A stretch of 21,928 nt of DNA from JAQSWP01 sp050185515 (GTDB lineage Bacteria > Pseudomonadota > Alphaproteobacteria > Reyranellales > JAQSWP01). Where the stretch lies: NCBI GenBank assembly GCA_050185515.1, contig JBFWZG010000049.1, forward strand, positions 1-21,928, read 5' to 3'. This document shows positions 15,900 to 21,250 of the stretch, piece after piece. The notes beneath the pieces were generated by a model, which worked only from the letters and a program-made list of their open reading frames with translations, searched no databases and had not been told where the DNA came from. The stretch's first letter is position 1; each line of letters begins with the position of its first letter. A program made the position numbers and the translations under genes.

Positions 15900-18683
15900 C
15901 TATTTCTTCCCGGCCTTGCCGGTTTTTTCGGTCTTGCCCGAACCCAGCGCATCCGGCCGCAGCAGCTTCAGCCCGTAGGCGGCGTGGTAGCCGTGGATCT
16001 CCTTCACGTCGAGCTTGCGCATGAAGGTGATGATCTCGGGCGTGATCAACTGTCCCGGCACCATGATCGGGAAGCCGGGCGGATAGGGGATGACGAAGTT
16101 GGCCGAGACCAGCGGCGGTCCGTTCTTCAGCCGGTCGTCGATCTCCTTGCTGGCCAGCTTGACGAACTCGCACTTGCGCTCGTCGTAGGCCATGAAGAAG
16201 GCCTCGCGCATGTGGCCTTCGCTGGTGGCGCTTTTCGCGTTCTCGCGGAAGGCCTCGTGGAAGTCGCGGAAGTCGGGCAGGTCGGGCACGTCCACCGTCA
16301 GCGAGCGCACGCGCGCGGCATGCGCCTCCTGGGCCGGCTTGCCGTCCTTGCGCAGCCGTTCCTCGATCTCCTGCGACAGCTCGACCAGCGACTTGATTAG
16401 ATGCGCGATGTCGCCGCGCGTGTTGTTGATGTTGATCTGCACCAGCACCGAGTTGCGCGACGTCTTGTTGATCTGGATGTCGAAGCGATCGGCCAGCAGG
16501 CCCTTGAACTGCGTGCCGTCGAAGCCGGCGTCGCCGCACAGCAGGGTGATGCGCGTCGGATCGAGCGCGAACTCGTCCTCGTCCCAGGCCTTGACCACGT
16601 CGGCCCAGGTCGAATGCGGCGGCCCGTAATCCTTGAGGCCCGACTGGCGGAACTCGGCCGGGATCATGTCTTCCGGCGTGGCGATGCGGAAATACCTGGA
16701 GATCAGCTTGTGGCTGTTGACGCGCCGGCGCAGCTCGACGGCGAGACCGGTCATGCGCTGGGTCAGTTCGTAGCCCTCCAGCTCCATCTGCCGGCGCGCC
16801 ACGTCGAGCGAGGCGATCAGCTGCAGGTTGGGCGAGGTCGAGGTGTGGGTGAAGAACGCCTCCTCGAACGTGCCTTCGATGTGGCGGAAATCCTCGTCCC
16901 AGACCAGGATCATCGAGCCCTGGCGGAAGGCCGACATCGACTTGTGCGTCGAGTTGGTCTGGTAGGCGCGGATGCGCACCTTGTCCGGGTCGGGCAGCAG
17001 ATGCATGTCGAGCAGCTTCGGATCCTGCGGATCCATCTTGGCGATCTTCTGCGCCTGCTCGGCGTAGGTCTTCCGGTAGGCGGGATCGCGGTACTTGTCG
17101 GTCAGCGCGCGGGCCGCGCCCATGGCCGAGCGGCGCCGATGCAGGGGCGAGAACCGGGCGAAGCCGAACCACGCCTCGTCCCACAGGAAGATCAGGTCCG
17201 GCTTGATGGCGAGGCATTCCTCCATCACCCGTTGCGTGTTGTACATGTGGCCGTCGAAGGTGCAGTTCGTCAGGTCGACGATCTTGACGCGGTCGAGCTT
17301 GCCCTCGGCGCGCAGGTCGAGCAGCGCCTTCTTGATGGTGCGCAGCGGCACCGCGCCGTACATCGAGTAGCTGGTGAGCGGGAAGGCCTCGACGTAGAGC
17401 GGCTGCGAGCCCGACAGCACGAAGCCGTAATGGTGCGACTTGTGGCAGTTGCGGTCGACGATGACGATGTCGCCCGGCGCGCAGATCGCCTGCACCACGA
17501 TCTTGTTCGAGGTCGAGGTGCCGTTGGTGCCGAAATAGGCGCGATGGGCGCCGAAGGCGCGCGCCGCCAGCTCCTGCGCCGCCTTGATGTTGCCGGTGGG
17601 CTCGAGCAGGCTGTCCAGCCCGCCGGTGGTGGCCGAGGATTCGGCGAGGAAGATGTTGGTGCCGTAGAACTGCCCCATGTCGCGGATCCAGTTCGAGCGG
17701 AACACCGACTTGCCGCGCGCCACCGGCAGGGCGTGGAAGGTGCCCACGGGCCGCTGGCTGTAATGCACCAGGTTGGCGAAATAGGGCGCGCGATAGCGGT
17801 CGGAGACGCCGTCGATGATGCTGAGATGCAGCTCCAGCAGCTCCTCGACGTCGAAGAAGATGCGGCGGATGCAGGCGGCTTCCGGCGTCCCCGCCAGCGT
17901 CTCGACCGAACGGTCGGTGAGCAGGAAGATGTCGAGTTCGGGACGGAAGCGCTTGGCCAGCCCCGCCAGCGTGATGGCGAGGCTGCCGCCCTGTTCGGCC
18001 GCGCTGCGCAGCTGCGCGCCCGCGTAGCGCGTCAGGTGGTCGCGCATCAGCGGCATGTCGCGACGGGAGGCGAACACGAAGCCGTCGAAGAGTACTACCG
18101 ACTGGATGTTGTGGTTGGTGGCCAGCGCGATGGCGGCGTCCTCGAAGCTGCCGACCTGGAGGATCTGGTAGTTGAACGGGTCCTCGCGCCGGTGCAGCCG
18201 CTGCATCTGCCGGCGGCTTTCCTCCCAGTGCGCCGGATCGTTGGGCGTGACCACCAGCACTTCGAAATAGGGTTTGTGGCCCTCGCCCGACTGCAGGTCC
18301 GGAGGCATGAAATCGCTGCCCTGGACCTGCGTCTCCTGCAGCGGATCCCAGGCCGAGATCTCGTAGCGATAGGCGCCGGAAATCAGCGCCCGCCCGATCT
18401 TCTGCACCAGGCGCAGGAATACTCCCGTATTCTGCGCGTTCAGCGCGTCCTTCAGCGAGCGCATCAGGGTCAGGCCGGGATAGGCCCAGTAGTCCTCGAT
18501 CGGAACGATCTCGTCGAACAGCCTGGTCACGCGGGCATGGGCTGCGGCGTTGCCCTTGTCCGCCCAGGCCGTGGCCGCCGCCATCAGTTCCCGCCAGCGG
18601 TCGTTGCGTGCTTCGGCGGCGAAAAAGAACGAATCGACGGGCTGCAGGGCGTGGCCCGTGGCGCCGGACGCGGCTTCATTCAT
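15900..18683 (-). CDS. Orn/Lys/Arg-type PLP-dependent decarboxylase, long form
   Basis: A 927-residue fold-type-I PLP enzyme of the Orn/Lys/Arg decarboxylase family. Residues about 1-320 hold an N-terminal wing with a receiver-like stretch (ILQVGSFEDAAIALA, 174-188). The major domain (about 330-770) has FGTNGTSTSNK (384-394), CHKSHHYG (413-420), DEAWFGFARFSP (502-513; Asp502 would contact the PLP ring nitrogen) and STHKSMSAF (578-586; Lys581 is the Schiff-base lysine). The C-terminal domain includes IPYPPGFPIMVPGQ (865-878). It is about 200 residues longer than enterobacterial LdcI or AdiA, with extra sequence between Asp502 and Lys581 and near 770-850. It removes CO2 from an amino acid, consuming a proton; the substrate is unknown. 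It is first in a five-gene operon behind an FNR-type box, and the ribosome binding site GGGAGA sits in a hairpin. Confidence 0.92.
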   Translation of the reverse strand: MNEAASGATGHALQPVDSFFFAAEARNDRWRELMAAATAWADKGNAAAHARVTRLFDEIVPIEDYWAYPGLTLMRSLKDALNAQNTGVFLRLVQKIGRALISGAYRYEISAWDPLQETQVQGSDFMPPDLQSGEGHKPYFEVLVVTPNDPAHWEESRRQMQRLHRREDPFNYQILQVGSFEDAAIALATNHNIQSVVLFDGFVFASRRDMPLMRDHLTRYAGAQLRSAAEQGGSLAITLAGLAKRFRPELDIFLLTDRSVETLAGTPEAACIRRIFFDVEELLELHLSIIDGVSDRYRAPYFANLVHYSQRPVGTFHALPVARGKSVFRSNWIRDMGQFYGTNIFLAESSATTGGLDSLLEPTGNIKAAQELAARAFGAHRAYFGTNGTSTSNKIVVQAICAPGDIVIVDRNCHKSHHYGFVLSGSQPLYVEAFPLTSYSMYGAVPLRTIKKALLDLRAEGKLDRVKIVDLTNCTFDGHMYNTQRVMEECLAIKPDLIFLWDEAWFGFARFSPLHRRRSAMGAARALTDKYRDPAYRKTYAEQAQKIAKMDPQDPKLLDMHLLPDPDKVRIRAYQTNSTHKSMSAFRQGSMILVWDEDFRHIEGTFEEAFFTHTSTSPNLQLIASLDVARRQMELEGYELTQRMTGLAVELRRRVNSHKLISRYFRIATPEDMIPAEFRQSGLKDYGPPHSTWADVVKAWDEDEFALDPTRITLLCGDAGFDGTQFKGLLADRFDIQINKTSRNSVLVQININNTRGDIAHLIKSLVELSQEIEERLRKDGKPAQEAHAARVRSLTVDVPDLPDFRDFHEAFRENAKSATSEGHMREAFFMAYDERKCEFVKLASKEIDDRLKNGPPLVSANFVIPYPPGFPIMVPGQLITPEIITFMRKLDVKEIHGYHAAYGLKLLRPDALGSGKTEKTGKAGKK

Positions 18684-18689
18684 GATGGA

Positions 18690-18738
18690 GTCTCCCGAGA
18701 CAGAGCTGAACCGCCCGGGACGGGCGATGCTCAGCTCT
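18690..18738 (-). promoter_or_regulatory. Structured 5' leader of the decarboxylase operon
   Basis: Two adjacent hairpins fill the leader RNA. The first (18738 to 18702 on the minus strand) has perfect 8-base outer arms, AGAGCTGA and TCAGCTCT, an internal loop (GCAT/GT), and a perfect 6-base inner stem CGCCCG/CGGGCG closed by TCC. The second, GTCTCGGGAGAC (18701 to 18690), is a perfect 5-base stem that contains the ribosome binding site GGGAGA. No T-tract follows, so it is not an intrinsic terminator. The predicted start of transcription (18742) lies just 4 bases before the first hairpin, which would make it a 5'-terminal stem-loop. Roles in mRNA stability or translation control are inference. 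Confidence 0.5.
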
Positions 18739-18748
18739 TGATCGCGGG

Positions 18749-18790
18749 AGTGTCTGCCTCGGTCTGCAAGCCAACCTTGACTAGGATCAA
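18749..18790 (-). promoter_or_regulatory. FNR/FixK-type box ahead of the decarboxylase operon
   Basis: On the plus strand, TTGACTAGGATCAA (18777-18790) has TTGA and TCAA half-sites six bases apart; the symmetry extends to CCTTGA/TCAAGG (18775-18792). Read on the minus strand as TTGATCCTAGTCAA, it closely resembles FNR/FnrL/FixK sites of alphaproteobacteria. With the box centre at -41.5, transcription would start near 18742 and the -10 position (18754-18749) reads GACACT. This is weak, but it keeps the conserved A and final T. An AT-rich patch lies upstream at 18804-18820. Low-oxygen control of the operon is inferred. Confidence 0.58.
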
Positions 18791-18804
18791 GGATCGTCGC
18801 GCCG

Positions 18805-18887
18805 GTAAAAATAAATTTTGCCGTATCTTGAATGACGCTGCGGTCACCGAGCCGCCATGCGGCTCGCGGCAGACCCTCGCGGCTCGG
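18805..18887 (-). terminator. Hairpin region downstream of phhA, possible terminator
   Basis: Just past the phhA stop, a perfect 8-base stem with a 3-base loop (CGAGCCGC-CAT-GCGGCTCG, 18848-18866) is followed by another copy of GCGGCTCGG (18879-18887) that can pair with the same arm. The two foldings are mutually exclusive. In the reading direction a T-rich run, TTTATTTTT, comes only about 35 bases later (18805 onward), so this is not a textbook intrinsic terminator. It still separates phhA from the FNR-controlled operon. Confidence 0.35.
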
Positions 18888-18898
18888 TTGTGCGGTTT

Positions 18899-19258
18899 CT
18901 AGTCCCGCACCCCGATCAGCCGGTCGCCGGCGACGATGGCGTCGGCCGCGATCTCCGGTATTGTCTTCAGCTTCTCGTAGAGCGGCGTGAAGTCAGGTCG
19001 CGTCGCGTCGAACAACTCGTCGAAACTGTCGATGACGAAGTAGCAGCGCTGGAAATCGTCGATGCGGTACTGCGTACGCATGATGCGCAGCAGGTTGAAG
19101 CCGATGCGCCGCGGCGTGTTGCTTTCCAGGCTATAGAGCGTCTCGGCCTTGGACGAGACGATGCCGGCGCCGTAGATCTTCAGCGCGCCCGCCTCGCGGA
19201 TCAGCCCGAACTCGACGGTGAACCAGTAGAGCCGCGCCAATTGCTCGAGTGCGGTCTG
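18899..19258 (-). CDS. phhA: Phenylalanine 4-hydroxylase, C-terminal part (cut by gap)
   Basis: The last 119 residues of an aromatic amino acid hydroxylase. ARLYWFTVEFGLI (visible residues 8-20) holds the Glu that is the third iron ligand; KIYGAGIVSS (27-36) and FQRCYFVIDSFDELF (69-83) are typical of bacterial PhhA. The two His iron ligands and the pterin site fall in the missing part. The enzyme uses tetrahydrobiopterin-type cofactor and O2 to turn phenylalanine into tyrosine. The gene ends in TAG at 18899 and is truncated by the N run on its 5' side. Bacterial PhhA is usually about 260-300 residues, so at least 140 residues are missing. An Lrp/AsnC regulator is divergent across the gap, as is common for phhA loci, and probably controls it. 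Confidence 0.9.
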   Translation of the reverse strand, partial: QTALEQLARLYWFTVEFGLIREAGALKIYGAGIVSSKAETLYSLESNTPRRIGFNLLRIMRTQYRIDDFQRCYFVIDSFDELFDATRPDFTPLYEKLKTIPEIAADAIVAGDRLIGVRD

Positions 19259-19358
19259 NNNNNNNNNNNNNNNNNNNNNNNNNNNNNNNNNNNNNNNNNN
19301 NNNNNNNNNNNNNNNNNNNNNNNNNNNNNNNNNNNNNNNNNNNNNNNNNNNNNNNNNN
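19259..19358. other. Assembly gap of 100 N
   Basis: Exactly 100 N. This is the conventional placeholder for a gap of unknown length, not a measured distance. It hides the 5' part of phhA and part of the phhA/lrp intergenic region, including the promoter region of phhA and probably part of that of the regulator. Confidence 0.95.
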
Positions 19359-19407
19359 CGCAAATTTCCTGTATCTACTGGCAGCAGAACGCAGGAACCT
19401 TGCACCA

Positions 19408-19890
19408 ATGCCGGAAACCGCGCTGGACAGCTTCGATATCGCCCTGCTGGCCGCCCTGCAGGCGGATGGCCGCGCCTCGCTCTATGCGCTGGGCGAGAAG
19501 ATCGGCCTGTCCGCCTCGCAGCTTGGAAGGCGGCTGAAGCGGCTGGAGGAAAGCGGCGTGCTGGCGGGCTATGCCGCCCTGCTCGATCCCGAGGCGATCG
19601 GGTTGGGCTTCGAGGCGATCTGCCTGGTGTCGCTGGAACGCCATTCGACCGAGGGCACCGATCGCTTCCACGACGCGATGCGGCGCTTTCCCGAGATCAT
19701 GGATTGCGTGGCGGTGACCGGCGAGGCCGACTTCATCCTGCGCATCGTCGCCACCGACCTGAAATCCTACTCGCAGTTCCTGCTCGACAACGTCATGCCG
19801 CTGCCCGGCATCCGGCAGGTGCGCTCCTCGATCGTGCTGCGCACCATCAAGCGCAGCCACGCTCTGCCGCTGCGGCATCTGAAGGGGTAG
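19408..19890 (+). CDS. Lrp/AsnC family transcriptional regulator
   Basis: A 160-residue protein of the usual Lrp/AsnC length. The N-terminal winged helix-turn-helix has LDSFDIALLAALQADGRAS (6-24), and the recognition part is SASQLGRRLKRLEESG (35-50). The C-terminal RAM ligand-binding domain spans about 68-148, with VAVTGEADFILRIVATDL (101-118). Such proteins bind amino acids and DNA as octamers or dimers. The gene diverges from phhA, so it probably activates phhA in response to phenylalanine or another aromatic amino acid; this is inference from context. The ATG at 19408 has AGGAA about 11 bases upstream. The frame is open into the N run, but no other start gives a sensible N terminus. It ends in TAG. 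Confidence 0.93.
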   Translation: MPETALDSFDIALLAALQADGRASLYALGEKIGLSASQLGRRLKRLEESGVLAGYAALLDPEAIGLGFEAICLVSLERHSTEGTDRFHDAMRRFPEIMDCVAVTGEADFILRIVATDLKSYSQFLLDNVMPLPGIRQVRSSIVLRTIKRSHALPLRHLKG

Positions 19891-19919
19891 AGCAAACGTC
19901 CAATCCTGATCCGCTCTAG

Positions 19920-19936
19920 GAAAAGCTGCGCTTTTC
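19920..19936 (+). terminator. Small hairpin after the Lrp gene
   Basis: GAAAAGC-TGC-GCTTTTC is a perfect 7-base stem with a 3-base loop, 30 bases past the stop codon. The arm itself ends in TTTTC but no longer T-run follows. It could be a weak, bidirectional terminator or part of the adjacent repeat. Confidence 0.35.
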
Positions 19937-19945
19937 AGGCCCCAT

Positions 19946-20093
19946 TGTCATTCCGAGCGCAGCGAGGAATCTTTTTGCGCCCGGCATCGGCACGCTCTCG
20001 CAGACCGGCAAAAAGATGTCTCGCATCCGCTCGACATGACCTGGAGAGAGTTCTCGCCCAACGTCACTCCTCATCCCGAGCGAGGCGAAGCCG
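19946..20093. repeat. Imperfect inverted repeat of dispersed intergenic type
   Basis: Arm 1 (19946-19978) starts TGTCATTCCGAGCG and ends AATCTTTTTGC. Arm 2 (20008-20040), read on the other strand, matches it over about 33 bases with a few mismatches and ends ATCTTTTTGC. The spacer is about 29 bases. A third partial copy of the CATCCCGAGCGAGGCGAAGC type follows at 20072-20091. I know this kind of sequence as a common intergenic element in environmental bacterial genomes that is often mis-annotated as small proteins containing RAQRGI. It has no coding look and may fold as a long RNA hairpin. Confidence 0.65.
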
Positions 20094-20110
20094 CGCGTTG
20101 ATAAGGTCCG

Positions 20111-20662
20111 CTAATCGTCGCGATCCTTGTCGTCGTTGCCGGAAGCGGGCGCGGGGGCAGGCGGATTGCGGATCGGCAGCGGCGGCGGTGCGGCCAGCGT
20201 GCTGATCGGCGTGGTGATCTCGGGCGAAATGGGTGAGGGGATCGGCACCGGCTTCAGCCCCGGCCGCGTCGCCGGTTTCACCTGCGGCGGCGGCAGGGAT
20301 TTCTTCACCAGCTGCACCGGCTTGGCGGCGGGCCCGGCGGCGGGCCCGGTGGCCGGCTTGGCGGCCGGCTTCGGCGCCGGACGCAGGGCCGGACGGGCGC
20401 CCGCACTGGCCGCGACGGGCTTCGCGGCCGGTCTGGTCGCGGGTTTGGTCGCCGCCGGTTTTTTCGCCTCAGGCTTGCGGGCCGGTTTCTTCGCGGCCTT
20501 CCCGGCAGCCTTTTTCGCGGCCTTCTTCGGGGCCGTCTTGCGCGGCGGGGCGGCCTTCTTCGCAGCCTTCTTCGCGACCGCGCGACGGGGCGCCGGCTTC
20601 TTGGTCAACGCTTTCTTTTTACTGGCTTTTTTGGCCTTCTTGACGGCCTTGCGCTGTGCCAT
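20111..20662 (-). CDS. Histone H1-like Lys/Ala/Pro-rich protein
   Basis: A 183-residue low-complexity protein. Residues 1-75 are Lys/Ala-rich with repeats such as KKAAKKAA and KKPARKP, like the C-terminal tail of histone H1 and bacterial AlgP/HU-tail proteins. Residues 75-165 are Pro/Ala-rich (KPAAKPATGPAAGPAAKP). The tail is acidic (NDDKDRDD). It probably binds DNA non-specifically and compacts the nucleoid; this is inference from composition. The ribosome binding site GGAGG sits 6 bases before the ATG. The simple repeats mean copy number may vary between strains and can be misassembled. An opposite-strand frame covers the same DNA but has the composition of a reverse translation of this repeat. 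Confidence 0.75.
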   Translation of the reverse strand: MAQRKAVKKAKKASKKKALTKKPAPRRAVAKKAAKKAAPPRKTAPKKAAKKAAGKAAKKPARKPEAKKPAATKPATRPAAKPVAASAGARPALRPAPKPAAKPATGPAAGPAAKPVQLVKKSLPPPQVKPATRPGLKPVPIPSPISPEITTPISTLAAPPPLPIRNPPAPAPASGNDDKDRDD

Positions 20663-20878
20663 CTCGTCCTCCGGGGAAGCTCCGGGCTGGCACCCGGATC
20701 ACGCGAAAGAACCCGCGCCATCATCGTCCGGTGACGGATTCTTGGCAATGCGCGGCTGGCCGGAGCGTCATGTTTTCTGTGGAGGAGCCGCCGCGGACGC
20801 CCGGCGCCAGCCGTCGCACGCGGGATCGCCCTGCTCGGGATCCGGCGGCAGCGCCGGCAGCATGGACCTGGGGCGGCC

Positions 20879-21151
20879 TCAGCGGCAGGCGTTGGGATGC
20901 AGCAGCCGCTCGCAGCAGGCGCGCCGTTCCTGCGGATCGGGCTGGCGGCACTGCGCCTGCTCCTTGAGCACGAAGCCGTTCAGCACCCAGGCCGGACCGT
21001 CGCCGCGCGTCGATGCCGGTTGCGCCGCCGGTCGCGTCGCCGCCGGCTTGGCCTCGACCGCCGTCTTCTGCGCCAGCGCCGCCGCCGCGCCGCCGAGGCA
21101 GAGCCCCAGCGCCGTCAGGACCGGCAAGCCGGCTGCAAGTATCGCGCGCAT
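20879..21151 (-). CDS. Small secreted protein with four cysteines
   Basis: A 90-residue protein of unknown function. Residues 1-27 are a clear signal peptide (MRAILAAGLPVLTALGLCLG, then a cleavage site after ALA). A linker rich in Ala, Pro and Lys follows, then a C-terminal part with Cys68, Cys79, Cys80 and Cys89, ending HPNACR. The cysteines could form two disulfides in the periplasm or bind a metal. The start has a G-rich ribosome binding site (GGGGGGAAC). It is divergent from the sirtuin gene across 99 bases. On the minus strand, TTGAGC and GACAAT with a 17-base spacer (21206-21178) are a possible weak promoter. Confidence 0.62.
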   Translation of the reverse strand: MRAILAAGLPVLTALGLCLGGAAAALAQKTAVEAKPAATRPAAQPASTRGDGPAWVLNGFVLKEQAQCRQPDPQERRACCERLLHPNACR

Positions 21152-21216
21152 GTTCCCCCCATCCGCTCTATCGCGCGATTGTCCGCCCGATACCGTCGCC
21201 GCTCAAGCGCCCGCCC

Positions 21217-21244
21217 TTGGGATAAATCGTGACGCCGCTATAAT
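21217..21244 (+). promoter_or_regulatory. Sigma70-type promoter of the sirtuin gene
   Basis: A perfect -10 element TATAAT lies at 21239-21244, with TTGGGA (21217-21222, 4 of 6 matches to TTGACA) 16 bases upstream. The expected start of transcription, about 7 bases after the -10, falls on the A of the gene's ATG at 21251. There is no ribosome binding site in the 6 bases between. A leaderless mRNA is therefore predicted. Confidence 0.6.
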
Positions 21245-21250
21245 CTTTCC

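Noticed and set aside
18756..18776. TTGGCTTGC as a sigma54 promoter of the decarboxylase
   Set aside because: The GG and GC elements are only about 4 bases apart instead of 10, so it does not fit -24/-12 spacing.
16401..18902. Long plus-strand open frame (about 833 codons) opposite the decarboxylase
   Set aside because: Composition is that of an antisense shadow, no domain is visible, and the opposite strand carries clear PLP-enzyme motifs.
19946..20041. Plus-strand small frame at 19945-20205 starting MSFRAQRGIF as a gene
   Set aside because: It is a known kind of artefact from this dispersed intergenic repeat; no ribosome binding site or domain.
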